Numbered from the stretch's first letter, positions 44,910 through 57,345 are shown. The stretch: 64,000 nucleotides of DNA from Muscardinus avellanarius (GCA_963383645.1 OY726559.1:116425441-116489440), one strand, 5' to 3'. Program-made: numbers and translations. The notes: generated from the letters alone by a model not told the origin.

Positions 44910-45400
44910 GTCCCATGCATTGATAACAAGACAGGTACGCTATTTCAAGAAAACTATAATTTAGGACATTACAGCTTATCTGTCAGTCAGCTAATGAGGA
45001 CCCCAATCAGCCTAAGGACCCTAAGGTTGACCAGACCACCAGACCACCAGGAAGCGCCTCGGGACTACCTGACTGAGATTATCCGCCCTAAAGCTGACCA
45101 GGCTCTCAGACCACCATAAACTATCTTGGGGACTACTGGACTGAAATTCCCCTCACACACCGCCTCTAGCCCACCCCTCATGAGAGTCCCCTATAAGAAG
45201 GGAACCCTGAACTCACCAAAATGCCTTCCTCATCTTGAGGTGGCCCGCATTCTCTCTTGAATGTGTATTTCTTCCTCTTTCCCCAAATAAACCTCTGTCC
45301 ATATCTCTGACTGGTGCATGCTGAAATTCTTTTCCATCACGTTAGACAAAGGACCCTGCAAATCCTGAGTTCCTGAGCTGAGGGCTCACCCCAATATACC
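44910..45400 (+). mobile_element. Putative solo LTR, ERV1-like
   Basis: A GC-moderate block with LTR promoter logic: CCCTATAAGAAGGG at about 45189-45202, then about 85 bp later AATAAA at 45286-45291 followed by cctctgtcc. This spacing is typical of gammaretroviral-type LTR U3-R-U5. An internal partial duplication of gaccaccag- and gggactac-type phrases occurs at 45020-45140. Exact ends and target duplication were not found. Confidence 0.5.
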
Positions 45401-46118
45401 TGCTCTGTATTAGTCTCATTTTTTTGTTTAATATCCACACTGCGCATTCTTCAAATTGTCCATAACCCTTTTTCAAAACAGCAACTAACATTGAACACAA
45501 CACCTCAGGGAGGTTTTACTAGTTTAGAGTGTAAAAAGAATACCAAATACTACCTTGTCTAGATATCATACTTTTATAAATACACATAAAAATCACATTC
45601 ACTTTTTTAATATCATATAACATGGTTGGCCCATTATAAGCAATCTTATCCACCCCCCCACATACAATGTCTCTTATCTATACTGCTACAACACTTCATG
45701 TTTTGGTTCTTGTGCTTACATTGTTGTTATTTTATTTCCATGTTCACATTTTATCATTTATCACTACTAAAACTATTTGTGATTGATTTTTCCAACCATT
45801 CATTCCAAACTATAAAAACCTTCCTGTATCCTGAATCTTATATACAATATATTTGCCATCTATTCACATTGTCATTCAAGACACTGATTAAAACAGTGAT
45901 TTATATATAATCATTAAGGAAATCATCTTTCAGTGTAACAGCTAACCACCCTGAAAATTGTTAGTAATCTATGAATCAACAAGATTTAGAAACCTGACCC
46001 ATATTGTAAGGGCTGAATCCTGGCAACTATTCTGAGAGCCATCACTCACACCATAAATTTTCAGCCAGGTGGCCAGACTCAGGTGGAAAAAGTCTGTGAA
46101 GAACAAAAACGAAGCTGA
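45401..46118. other. Intergenic, no feature recognised
   Basis: AT-rich, non-coding. The 45626-45910 frame has no recognisable domain. Confidence 0.4.
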
Positions 46119-46308
46119 AACTGGGAGTGGTGGTGCATACCTATAACCTCAGTGCTTGGGAGGCTGAGACAGGAGGATCAGAGTTTCACAGCCAGCCTCA
46201 GCAACTTAATGAGGCCCTCAGCAACTTACTAAGACCCTGTTTCAAAATAAAAAATAAAATAGGGCCGAGGGTATAGCTTGGAGGTAGAATGTTCCTGGGC
46301 ACCACAAA
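46119..46308 (+). mobile_element. Old B1-dID SINE, sense
   Basis: ctgggagtggtggtgcatac ... ggagg(ct)gagacaggagg, then an ID-like half (agggtatagcttggaggtag). Confidence 0.85.
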
Positions 46309-46352
46309 GCGGAGTGGGAAGGGGGGAAAAAGGAAAGAAGGGGGGGGGGGGT
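46309..46352 (+). repeat. Polypurine tract ending in G12
   Basis: All-purine run of GGGAAGGGGGG and AAGG blocks, ending in 12 consecutive G at 46340-46351. Several G-runs are close together, so G-quadruplex formation is plausible. Confidence 0.8.
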
Positions 46353-46410
46353 AAACATGAGAGAAGTTAATGCTGACAAGAAAGCAAAAACATGGATTTA
46401 TGTACACTAT

Positions 46411-46628
46411 TTCTTTTTTTTTTTTTTGCAGTATTTAGGATGGAACCCAAGGGCATTCTAGTTCTGAGCTACACCCCCAGCCCAATTTTTTTATTCTTTA
46501 TTTTGAAACAGAATCTCACTAAGTTGCAGAGAGCTTCACTAAGTAGCTGAGGCTGTCTACGAACTGTGATCCTCCTGTCTCAGCCTCCCAAGTACTGGGA
46601 CTACAAGTATATGCCACCATGCCTAGCT
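46411..46628 (-). mobile_element. B1-dID SINE, antisense
   Basis: T-run, ctgagctacacccccagccc (ID-like part), cctcccaagtactggga, ending gccaccatgcctagct. Flanked by related cactatt(t)ctt sequences. Confidence 0.88.
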
Positions 46629-47263
46629 TGTCCACTATTCTTAATGCCCCAAAAAGCATTTGATACAGAGCAGCAAATTTTCCCAATAGTCCCTTGTCTA
46701 TTCATAAATGTTTACAAAAAAAAGAATTCCATGGTTTAAAACATTTGGAAACTCCTGGTGAGACAAAAAGTCCCAGGAAATTCAGAGCTTCTCAGAGTCA
46801 TAGCCTTAAGAAACTAATTAGTACATTGTAGTTCTAAATGGAAGACAGTCTAGGCCTTCCCTAAAGATCCCAAACCATTATAAATTATTTCTCATCGAGT
46901 ACCTATTAACCACATTTGTTGGCATGGATATGGGGGACTTGGGATTGGGATGGGTGGTTGACAGATACATGCAAATCAATTATATTGTCGGGCAAGAGCT
47001 ATAGTACAACCCTATGTAGATGCAAGTTATTTCACTAGAGAGAATTACTTAAACCCTCAAAGAAACCACAGAGAGTGTTGTAAAGGATATGACATTTGCA
47101 GCCAGGTCTTACAGGAGGAACAGGAGGGCTTCTTAGTGAAGAACAAAAATGGCAAGGGAAATAGCAATGGCATTGGATCAGAAATGAGTGTGGTATGATC
47201 ATGGATGGCTGGTAACATTTTATTTAAAAATCCCATAAGATACAGGTAGTAGAGGAGAAGGCT
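46629..47263. other. Intergenic, no feature recognised
   Basis: Non-coding sequence, no recognised repeat. Confidence 0.4.
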
Positions 47264-47353
47264 AAGTAAATAAAGATCCATGTCTGATTTTGAGGAGGCA
47301 TATGTGCCAAGTAAATAAAGATCCATGTCTGATTTTGAGGAGGCGTATGTGCC
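47264..47353 (+). repeat. 45-bp tandem duplication
   Basis: 47264-47308 is repeated at 47309-47353 with one difference (catatg versus cgtatg). The unit begins aagtaaataaagatcc. A third copy of its first bases (aagt) follows. Confidence 0.92.
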
Positions 47354-47374
47354 AAGTTAAGAAATTTGGAACTA

Positions 47375-47768
47375 AGCCAGACATGGTGGCACACGCATGT
47401 AATCCCAGCATTTGGGAGGCTAAGACAGGAGGATCGCGGTTCACGGACAGCCTCAGCTACTTAGTGAGGCCCTCTGCAACTTAGTGAGACCCTGTTTCAA
47501 AATAAATAATGCTTGTAATCCCAGCTTTTGGGAGGCTGAGACAGGAGTATCACACAGGTTTGAAGCCAGCCTCAGCTACTTAGTGAGGCTCTCAGCAACT
47601 TAGTGAGACCCTGTTTCCAAATAAAATATAAAATAGGTCTGGGAGTATAGCCCGGAGATATAAACCCTCTGGATTCCACCCCTAGTACCACCAAAAAAAA
47701 AAAAAATAGGGCAAGGGGTGTAGCTCAGAGGTAGAATGCCCCTGTGTTCCATCCCCAGACCCTCCCAA
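47375..47768 (+). mobile_element. Older B1-dID SINE split by a younger one
   Basis: B1 half at 47375-47510 (subtype with cacggacagcctcag) and ID-like half at 47707-47768 (ggggtgtagctcagaggtag, ccagaccc), separated by a second SINE. Confidence 0.85.
47511..47706 (+). mobile_element. 5'-truncated younger B1-dID SINE nested in the previous SINE
   Basis: Begins at gcttgtaatcccagc, lacking the first B1 bases. Has the gtctgggagtatagcccgg ID-like half, ends cctagtaccacc plus poly(A). It sits at the linker of the outer SINE. Confidence 0.85.
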
Positions 47769-49500
47769 AAAAAGGAATTTTGAACTTATTCTATAGATAA
47801 AGGAGAGACATTAGGAGCATAGAAATGAAATGATAATATCTGTTTAAAGGAAGATGAATCTAGCAACAATGTAGGAAAAGAACTGACATATAGGTAGCTT
47901 GGTGGTAGAGAAAGACTTACAAAGATTCTGGAAATAGTCCAGATACAAAGTGGCTAGAGCCAGAATAAAATCAGCAGTACTAAAAGCAGAAAAAAGGCTT
48001 AGGTGCTGGAGACAAATCTGACAGGATGTGGTGGTCATCTGAGAATGTGGGTGAAGGAAGGGGGAAAATGAAGAATGACTAGAGTCCCTAATGCAGACAC
48101 ACAAGGATGGTCCTGTCACTTACAGAAGACAACAGGAGAAAAGTTACCTCTGGGGGAAATATTATAATGGGTCAAGTTTGAAATTCCTAGGTTTGAGGTG
48201 ATGGGGACATTTAAGTATCCAAATGAAACAATTATATGAATTACGTAATAAGATATAAAAGTCCAGAAATTAAAATTCTAAGGGACTGAGAGTCTCCTGC
48301 ATAGAGATAGTTGTGCTATTACAGGTATGAACATCTGTTTTGAGGATCACCAAGGTATAATATGTATCATATGTCTGATATTCCAGGTGAATGACCATGA
48401 TAAAAGAGGACAGTAAACCTCGGCCCCCAATATGGTATGACATACTAAATATGTCTACCTCCAATAGCCTCTCCTATCCAGTTCAGCACACTATCTCAAA
48501 GACCATCAACAGTGGTTCAATTATTTCAGTGGAAAACTTACTCAATACTGACAGATGAAATTCGTAGTAATAAACTAGGTCATAGTAAATCCTAGCTGGG
48601 CAATCTTCTATAAACTTTTTGCCTATCTTGAATTTCAGATCCCTCTTACATATTCTACAATTCTTGGTATGAAGATCACTATTCTTCAACAAACATGCAT
48701 TAAGCATATGTTGGGTCAATATGGGAGACAAAGAGGTGTTTAAAAGGTAATACATACACAATGAACCTGTGGTTTCACAAGAGACGCTTCTATAACATTT
48801 CTGGTGATTTAAGACTAATGTCAACCTAAATCTAGAAGCTGCTAATACAGACAGAAATGAGTACTTGAAGTTGGGAAACAGAGTACAGAAAGAAAGGTGG
48901 AGATGTGGGTGGATCAGAACATGACTATGAAACTGATCATTTCATAAAGAATGGTTCCTCCCAAGCATGGACCTTTAGCTGGTGTAAAAAGCCCATTCTC
49001 CTGAACTGAGCACACTGCCATGTCCTTCAATGCACATCCTACATGTACTTTTGGTGAACTTGATAAGAGGGAATTTATCCATCTATTACTACTTAGTGTT
49101 AACCAAGGTGGAAATTTAGTAATGTAATTTAAGGCATAATGCTACTAGAGGCTTGGCTTTTTTTTTTCTTTATCTTAGGACCCTTATAACCATAAAATTC
49201 TCTACAGGGAAGGAAATTGAGAATAGAAATGTGCCTTCTCTGAGATTATTCAGTATTCTTTTTGCATGGCTGCATTATGTAGCCCTAAGACATAGCGGGC
49301 TAAAAGAAATCCAGAAATATTGATTGCCACTACTATTTTTCAGAGAGATTTATCTAACTATCAAAGAGCTCTTACTGTGAACCAAATGGGTAAGACTGCT
49401 TTCTGCATTGTTGAATCTATAGATATAGGAAATGTTTGTATACTCCTACATCCTTCTGGATATATGGGAGTTTAGACAGTATCAGTAATATCATCTATAT
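47769..49500. other. Intergenic, no feature recognised
   Basis: The longest repeat-poor block of the intergenic region. No exon-like ORF, EF-hand relic or promoter was recognised on either strand. Confidence 0.4.
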
Positions 49501-49551
49501 CTATTATCAGCAAGATAGAAGTTGATCTCACAATAGATTAAAGACCTAGGA

Positions 49552-51914
49552 GCGGCGCCATATTGCCACTGGCGGCAGCCGCACCGAATTCACCGAATTC
49601 AGTACAGCTACATCTGCGTACTCAAGAACAGTGAGTCAAATTGCGGGCCACAGCGGAGAAATCCCAGTACTGTACTCACTGGGACTTGACCCAGTGGGAG
49701 AGAGGCGGTGGCAGTGATATCACACCATAGGAGAACGTGCAACCTGGCACCCCCCACAGTCTAAAGCAGCCTCTATCGGCTCTCTGGGTCGGAGACTCTG
49801 TGATACAACCCAGTAAAGGAGTAGTGGGGTCTGAGATACTACTGACTCGAGATCCAGAACACCTTAAGTGAAGTCATAGTGACCCAAGGGAAGAACCCAG
49901 AGAAGGCACAAACTTCCGAAATCATGGGAAAGAGGAATAATACTGGAGCAATGAATGCTCACAACCCCACAACATCAGAACCCAATAAAACAGAAAATCA
50001 GAGATTTCTAGAAGATCAAATCAGGAAAATAACTGTAGAAATAATAGAGGTGCTTCGAAAAGAACTCAGAGAGAGCCAAAAAGAGATAAAGGATGCAATT
50101 AATGAAGTAAAGGCCTCAATTCAAAGCACAAACAACCGATTAGATCACATGGAGAACAGAATCTCGCTCTTAGAAGATGATCATTCCAAAAATGAACGCA
50201 TAGTTTCAATCTAGGAAAAAATATCCAACAGCAGGAATCTGATATTGAAGAAATATGGGCCCATTTTAAAAGAGCTAACCTAAGAATAATTGGAATAGAG
50301 GAGGGAAAAGAAAGTGAAACCAAAGGGATCAACAATCTCTTCAAGGAAGTAATAGCAGAAAATTTTCCAGACATAGAGCAAGAGGTCGATACGAAGGTCC
50401 AGGAAACTTATAGAACTCCCTTTAGACAGGATCGGAGAAGAGGATCCCCACGCCACATAATTGTCAAAATGACCAATGTGGAAGCCAAGCAGAGAATCTT
50501 AAAGGCAACAAAAAAAGGGCCAAGTGACATTCAGAGGCAAACCAATTAGAATCACTCCAGACTTCCCAAACCAAGTTATGAGAGCCAGATGGGCTTGGAG
50601 TAACATATTCCCAATTTTGAAAGAAAACAACTTCCAGCCAAAAATTCCCTACCCAGCAAAACTTTCTATCAAATTAGATGGAGAAATAAGAAGCTTCCAT
50701 GACAAACAGAAACTGAAGGAATTTATGTCTTCAAAACCAGCGCTAGAGAAAATACTCAAAGAGATTAACTATAAAGAAGAAATAGGTAACACACATCAGA
50801 ACTAGAGAAACAAGATTTTCCATCCAACAGACAACTAAGATTGGTTATCTGTGGAGATTCATTATTTATGTTAGTCTTTTACCTATCTCTAAATGGTATT
50901 GTTTGCCTTTATTGTTGTTAATTTTTAGGATTTCTAGTTGGAATATTAATATACCTTCAGATATAGCATTTGGAAATATTTTATCCCATTCTATTAGTAA
51001 CTGTTAACTCTGTTTACATTGTCTTTGGATATACAATATGCTTTTTATTTTTTAGGGAGTTTGTATACTCTTCTGTTGCCTGTGCCATTGAAATCATAAC
51101 CAAGAAATCACTGCCAATTTCAATGTTGTGAGGTTTTATGACCCAGATTTTCTCCTAAAAGTTTATAGTCTTAAGATTTATATTTAGGTCTTTTATCTAT
51201 GTTGAGTTAATATTTGTATATGGGATTAGGTAAGGGTCCAATTTTATTCTTTTCCATGTAATTATTATTTTTCAACAATATTTAGTTAAAAGATTATTAT
51301 TCCCACCACCAAATGTTCGTGGAAACCTTGTCAAAAATAACTTGACAATATAGGGAAGAATTTAGCTCTAGGCTTTTATTTAACTCCAATGGTTTATATA
51401 TCTGCCTTTAGAATAGTACTACACTGTTTCAATTATTGTAGCTTTATATGGTTTGAAATCAGAAAATATACATCTTCTAGCTTTGTTCTTTTTCAAGATC
51501 GTTGTGGGTACCTAGAGTCCATATTCCATATTAGGATAGATTTTTTTTCTGAAAAATAAATATATAAATATATGATAGTTTCACCTAAAAAATAGAAAAA
51601 ATAGATTCTCTGGTAAGAAAGAAAGCAAAAAGAAATATTGAAATGTTATCTTTAAGTCATCAAAAGCTTGGTATCAGACAAATGAAACTGTTATGTGAGA
51701 TTATCATTTTTAATTTTTGATAAATTGCTATAATACTAGGTGTCAATCACTAAGCCAAGCATGGGAGAGAGGGATAGGGAGAGAATGGGGTGGGGATTGG
51801 GTGGGGGCTGACTGGGCAATGTGTGCATGTATGTCTACAAAAGTATGTATCCCACTATGATGTATGATTACACTGCACCAATTAAAAAATAAAATAAAAA
51901 TATATCTTAAAAAA
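49552..51914 (+). mobile_element. HAL1-like rearranged L1 (copy 4), 5'-truncated
   Basis: Flanked by the 12-bp duplication aaagacctagga (49540-49551 and 51915-51926). Starts within the 5' UTR (gcggcgccatattgcc). ORF1 at 49879-50805 is broken by a 1-base loss near 50210 and a CAG-to-TAG-type change near 50805. It then has the same antisense ORF2 fragment (from about 50840) and the same short 3' end as copies 1 and 3. The junctions look identical to copy 3. Confidence 0.85.
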
Positions 51915-52532
51915 AAAGACCTAGGAATTACATCAGAAACTTTGCAACTACTAGAAGAAAACATAAGGTAAGTACTCTAACATAGAGGCACAGGCAATGA
52001 CTTTCTCAATAAAATTTCTAAAGCTCAGGAAATAATACCAAGAATTAACAAACAGGATGGCATCAAATTAAAAAGCTCTGTAGAGTAAGGGAAGCAACAG
52101 CATGAAAAGAAAACCTACAGGAAAAAATTTTCCAGCTATTCCTCCAACAAAGAATATATAAAGAACTAAAAAATGTCAGCATCAAAAAGTTCAATCAATA
52201 AATGTACAAGTGAACTAAGTAAACATTTCTCAAAATAAATACAAATGGCAAAAATTATGAAAAATGTTCAACATCTCTAGCAATCAGAGAAATGTAAATC
52301 AAAACTACACCAAGATTTCATCTCACCCCAGAATGACAGTCATCAAGGAAACAAATAATAAATGCTGGTGAAGATGCAGGGGAAAAGAATACTGATACAT
52401 TGTTGTAAGGAGAGTAAATTTGTACAATCACTATGAAAATCAGTATGGAGGTTCCTCAAAAGACTAGGGATGAAACCACCATATGACCACTCTAGTATTT
52501 TTCAAAAGAATTAATGTCAGCATACTATAGCG

Positions 52533-52537
<5 letters not shown>

Positions 52538-52578
<41 letters not shown>
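52538..52578. repeat. (TA)n microsatellite
   Basis: About 40 bp of perfect TA dinucleotides inside L1 host 4. Confidence 0.95.
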
Positions 52579-52581
<3 letters not shown>

Positions 52582-52719
52582 ATAGCCAGGTTATGGAACC
52601 AATAAATGAATGAAGAAAATAAGAGTTTTATTCAGCCATAAAGAAAAACACAGTTATATAATTTGCAAGAAGATGCACAGAACTGGAGAGTATTATTTTA
52701 AGTGAAATAAGTCAGGCTG

Positions 52720-52941
52720 GAGCTCGGTGTGGTGACTCATGCTTGTAATCCCAGCACTTGGGAAGCTGAGACAGGAGGATCCGGGTTCACAGACAGCCTC
52801 AGCTACTTAGTGAGGCCTTTTGCAACTCAGTGAAACCCTGTTTCAAAATAAAAAATAAAAAATATACTGGGGATGTAGCTCAGAGGTAGAATGCCCCGGG
52901 GTTCCAACCCAGCACCACAAAAATAAATAAATAAATAAAAT
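52720..52941 (+). mobile_element. B1-dID SINE, sense
   Basis: gctcggtgtggtgactcatg, ID-like half ggggatgtagctcagaggtag, ending cagcaccac with an (AAAT)n tail. Inserted in L1 host 4. Confidence 0.88.
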
Positions 52942-53750
52942 AATCCAGGCTCAGAAAGTCAAGGGTCCTTTTTTCTTTCATATAAAACTGGAGAGAAAGA
53001 AAAAGGGATGGAACTCATGAAAATGAAAGGAGACCAGTAAGGTAGAAAAAGGGGCTACGGAGAGGGAGAAAGGGAGGCAAGAAAACCTGGGGAATGAAAC
53101 TGACCTATTTTATATGCATATATGAGTATGTGAAAATTAACCCCACTATTATATATGATTATTATACATCAATAAGTTTTTAAAATTTTTTAAGCCAAAC
53201 ACTCAACAAGGATTACCATCTATGGCAATCCAGATCTTCCACTGAAGAATCTGCATTAAACATAAGGGCAAAAAATGGTCTGCTTAAAGATAATCACAAG
53301 GCAACACTGAAACTTCAGGGTGAACTTATAGACAAGTACTATTAAACATTCTGGATTCACTATACATAGATATCAAGGATGCAGTTATAATTAGGATAGT
53401 GGTGATAAAATACATTCTGTGGTCAGAGTCAGAATCAACCCATGGGTTGCCTGAGTGTGGTGAAAGACAGTCATGCATAAGAGAAAACTAAGAAGTTGGT
53501 TAAAGAAACCTAAGAAATGCCTCCATAAACTCTAAATCCTAGTCTTTTCAAAGCCAGATATCCATTAATTGTCAGCCTGGATCTACACACATAGATGATC
53601 AGAATCCCACACTAGAAAGAGATAAAACAGCCAGCCGTGAACACACAGAAGCCAATTCTGGACAATTATGTCTATTACGGCCTGACATAAACTCATAAAC
53701 AGTCTGGGTCTAGCCATGGAGAATCTGAGTCCAGTAAAATTGGAAGATAC

Positions 53751-53966
53751 TTTTTTTTTTTTTTTTGTAGGTCTAGAGATGGAACCCAGGGGCATTCTAT
53801 CTCTGAGCAACACTCCCTGCCCTATTTTTTATTCTTTACTTTTGAAACAGGGTCTCATTAAGTTGCAGAGGGCCTCACTAAGTAGCTGAGGCTGGCTGCA
53901 AACCGCGATCTTCCAGTCTCAGCCTCCGGAATGCTGGAATTACAAGCGTGCCCACCACGCCTGGCC
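53751..53966 (-). mobile_element. B1-dID SINE, antisense
   Basis: T18 tail, ggcattctatctctgagc (ID-like part), ending cccaccacgcctggcc. It interrupts the decayed array. Confidence 0.88.
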
Positions 53967-54714
53967 ATTCATGAATACTTAGAAGATAACTGAAGATACT
54001 TGGAGTCTGTTGCTAACACAGTCTGGAACCAGAACAATTAGACAAGAATCCACTTATAGTTAGGACAATCAGAAAACATAGATGGAGAATCAACATAAAT
54101 CCATGAAAAGCCTGGGTTCAGCAGAAAACAAATTTGTAAGTATCTACCCATAGATAGTAGGCAGCAGAAGTTGACATTTAGGACCTATATATACAGTCTT
54201 TTACCAGAAGAAGCAGAAAACATCATCCAGTTATAGTCTATCTAGTGATGGACAATCAGGAGATTGAAATAGAATGTCATCTTTCACCTTATGGTCAACC
54301 TAAGTATGGTCATAAACAATCATGGTTCAGAACAAGAGGAAGACAGGATCCTAGCCATGAAGAGTTAGAAATTTCTAGATAGTCAGGGTATTAACACACA
54401 ACCAGATATATTTCATAGATGCTCTAGGTTCACCCAAGGAGAATTGGAGTCCAAATATAACAGAAAGACACATATCTTATTAAAAACAACCAAGAGATAG
54501 CTCTAGATATTCCATACCTGCTCATGTATAATTTCATCTACATGGCTTGGATCGAGTATATAAAGACAATGAAGATTCAATTATAGTAAAGATAGTGATG
54601 CACCAATCAGGAAACTTGTATAGAAAGTCAGTATCAGTCCACAGATAGTCTGTGTATGGATATGTACAGGTGAAATAATGTCGTAAAACAGATTAAGACA
54701 CTCAAGAGTCTTAT

Positions 54715-54920
54715 GAAAGCCAAGTGTGATGGCACACTTGTAATCCCAGTACTTGGGAGGCTGACACAGGAGAATTATGGGTTCATGGGCAGCATCAGCT
54801 ACTGAGTGAGGCCCTCTACAACTTGTGAGACCCTATTTCAAAATAAAGAATAAAAATAGGACTGTGGGTATAACTCTGAGGTAGAATGTCCCTGAGTTCA
54901 ATCTCCAGTACCACAAAAAA
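54715..54920 (+). mobile_element. Old B1-dID SINE, sense
   Basis: gccaagtgtgatggcacac, ID-like half gtgggtataactctgaggtag, A-tail. Duplication gtcttat (54708-54714 and 54921-54927). Inserted in the decayed array. Confidence 0.88.
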
Positions 54921-55590
54921 GTCTTATCAGGGACAAATACACACTGAAAGGTAATCTGTACCTACCCAGGGACAGCCAAGCTCCGGCACCCTAAAAGTGC
55001 ACACTTTAACCATGGAGCACTGCGTTTACTCACACAATCACTTACGCAGTCTAAGTTCAAAAAGTAGACAAAGAGGATCTAGTCTTAGTCAGTCCTGTCA
55101 TAGTGGAAGATAATCAGAAGACTGAGAAGCATAGTCTTTGCCTCTCCATTAAGTCTAAGTACGACCATATGGCAGTCTGGTCCAGCAAATGAGGAAGAGA
55201 TGATTTGTGTTCTATCAAGGGTGGACATCTACTCATAGACAATCTATGTCTGTATATTCACAGAGAATCTGGGTCCAACACCAGAGAAAGACATGACTAT
55301 GGACAAAGTAGGCCATCTCATTGGCAAGCATCTATAAATTTTGAATCCTAACAAAAACAGATCAGGGACCCAGTATTAGTCAATACAATGACACTGAAGG
55401 ACAACTGAAGAGCAGAGTTAGAACCAACCTATTGTTGGAATGAGCCCATTAAAAAAAATATGAATATACTTATAGCTAGTCAATAAACAGGTCCAGACAT
55501 TGAGAATCTCGTAAAGGCAGAGAGCCACTAACCTCGAACAATCTGAGTTTACCCATGGTCTATCAGAACCTGATATATCACTTGTCAACT

Positions 55591-56125
55591 CTTTACAATG
55601 TGATTTGCATACCCTCTTTTGGGCTTCTCTAAGGATTCCTCTTCCACAGCCTGCACTTAAAATGTTTTTGTTCCTCAAAGCTCTATACTTAGTTGTCTGC
55701 CTGTTTGGATTAGTTTCCAGTCTAATGGGACAGAAAAAGAGGTGAAATATAATATTTATTCATAAATTTTTATGAGCAATTTTTATGCAGATGAGTTAGA
55801 TGAAAAGAGAACCTTAAAAACTGGAACTCCAAGGACTTTGCAATTAGTCGCAATGACTTGGTGATACCTAATACACTTGGTAAAACCTAATACACTTAAC
55901 AGTCATGCATAAAATCAAATTTGACAGAGACATCAATACTCAAGCTTGTATATTTAACACTAATTGGTCCCTAAATAACAAAGTTGTATACAATATTACT
56001 AAAATTTAAATTTACCCTACATATGAATGTTGAGAAGGACAATATACACTATCCTTTAATCATAACCATCAATATTTTGCATGTGTGCACATATATATCA
56101 GTGCTTTTACATAGTATTCTCATTC
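55591..56125. other. Intergenic, no feature recognised
   Basis: AT-rich, non-coding. Contains a short repeated phrase aatacacttgg(t/c)aaaacctaatacactt near 55869-55900. Confidence 0.35.
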
Positions 56126-57190
56126 ATAGAATCAAGCTACAAAGAACTGTAGCATGGGAGAAACTTCCTCAATAAGACCCCAAAGACACAAAAAATTAAA
56201 ATGAGGATCAATACATGACATTGCATTAAAATGAAGGGCTTCTGTGAAGCAAAGGAAACTATCAAGAACCTCAACAGAGAGACGACAGAATGGGACATTT
56301 TTGCCAGCTACTCCTCTGATAAAGGACTAATATCTTAAATATACAGAGAACTCAAGAAACTTACTGCCAAATAATATATAACCCAATCACAATATGGGCA
56401 AGTGAACTAAATAGATACTTCACAGAAGAAGAGATTCAAAAACACAAACAACAAATGGATATGGAGAAGTAGGAACTCTAATACATTGTTGGTAGAATTA
56501 AAAATTACTGCAACCACTTTGGAAAACAGTGTGGAGGATCCTCAAAAGAATGAGAATGAACCTATCATATGACTCAGCTATACCACCCCTGAGTATCTAT
56601 TCAAAAGAATGGAAACCAAACTACCAGAGTAATGCATGAATAGTGGCACAATTCACAACTGCCAAACTATGGAACCAGTCAAGATGTCCATCAATAGATT
56701 AATAGATTTGTAATAACAGATTATAAAACTATGGGATATGTACAAAATGGAATTTTACTCAGCCATAAAGAACAAAATTATGTAATTTGTGGGGAAATGG
56801 ATGGAACTGGAGAACATTATGCTAAGTGAGATCAGTAGGTCATAAAAAGTGAAAAATCAGATGTTCTCCCTAATATATGGAAGCTAAGGAGAAAACAGGA
56901 TATAGGAAAGACTCCAGACAAAGGAGGAGAAACTTTAGATGAATAAAGAAGGTGACCTGACTGAGGAAAATAGGAGGAGGGAGAAGGGAAGAGGGAAAGA
57001 CCTCAACGGACACGATGTACACACACAAACTTATCAAAATCAATCATTGTGCTGAGCACAATGGGAATAGGGTAGGAACTGGGGGAGGGCTAAATGAGTG
57101 CTGGGTGAACCCAAGGCTCTGCTGCCCTAAATGTCAATAAGATGTATGATTACAATGTACCAATACAATTTTAAAAGTTTAAAAAAAGTA
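56126..57190 (+). mobile_element. L1 3' end (ORF2 C-terminus and 3' UTR)
   Basis: Follows the ORF2 C-terminal order (gaaacttcctcaataag, gcttctgtgaagcaaagg, ttcacaactgccaaactatgg) and the 3' UTR (gatcagtaggtcataaaaag), ending tgtaccaatacaattttaaaag near 57185. 5'-truncated and inactive. Confidence 0.75.
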
Positions 57191-57345
57191 GTAGCATAGT
57201 CAAAGGATCAAAAGGACAAGAAGAAAAGAACTTTGTGCACAATTTCCCTAAGATGCAGCAGATGGTGCTATAGGCACATTACTTTGCCACACAGAAAGGT
57301 AGGAAGAGGTAACAGATAAGGATGGTAGGATACCTTCAGTCTTGG

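Larger units (their letters stand above)
49500..53190 (+). mobile_element. Old L1 3' portion (host element 4)
   Basis: 5'-truncated L1 beginning near 49500 in ORF2 (atagattaaagacctagg). It resumes after the nested element at 51927 and runs through the ORF2 C-terminus (52250-52500) to a 3' UTR (ggaatgaaactgacc at 53094; end near 53185). Contains a (TA)n at 52538-52578 and a SINE at 52720-52941. Confidence 0.75.
53200..55590 (+). pseudogene. Decayed tandem array with filaggrin-like coding flavour (possible S100-fused gene relic)
   Basis: About 2 kb (after removing two SINEs) built from recurring degenerate phrases of the form cagtctgggtccag...agaggaagacatgat, seen near 53571, 53700, 54021, 54108, 54330, 55040, 55173 and 55261. 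A longer module around ggacaatcag...tggtcataaacaatcatgg recurs near 53378, 54075, 54239, 54588, 55107 and 55385. Translated, fragments look like filaggrin: RTRGRQDPSHEE (54329-54364) and SGSNTRERHD (55268-55297; compare GTSTRERQGS in FLG units here). DNA at 54335-54349 (agaggaagacaggat) nearly equals the FLG unit. The frame is full of stops. I saw no EF-hand exon before it. Alternatives: an unrelated old minisatellite, or a fragment copied from FLG. Confidence 0.5.

Noticed and set aside
47769..49500. Possible EF-hand exon upstream of the decayed array (tatcaaagagctcttac near 49361)
   Set aside because: Resembles KELL coding only over a few codons, with no start, splice sites or surrounding S100 residues.
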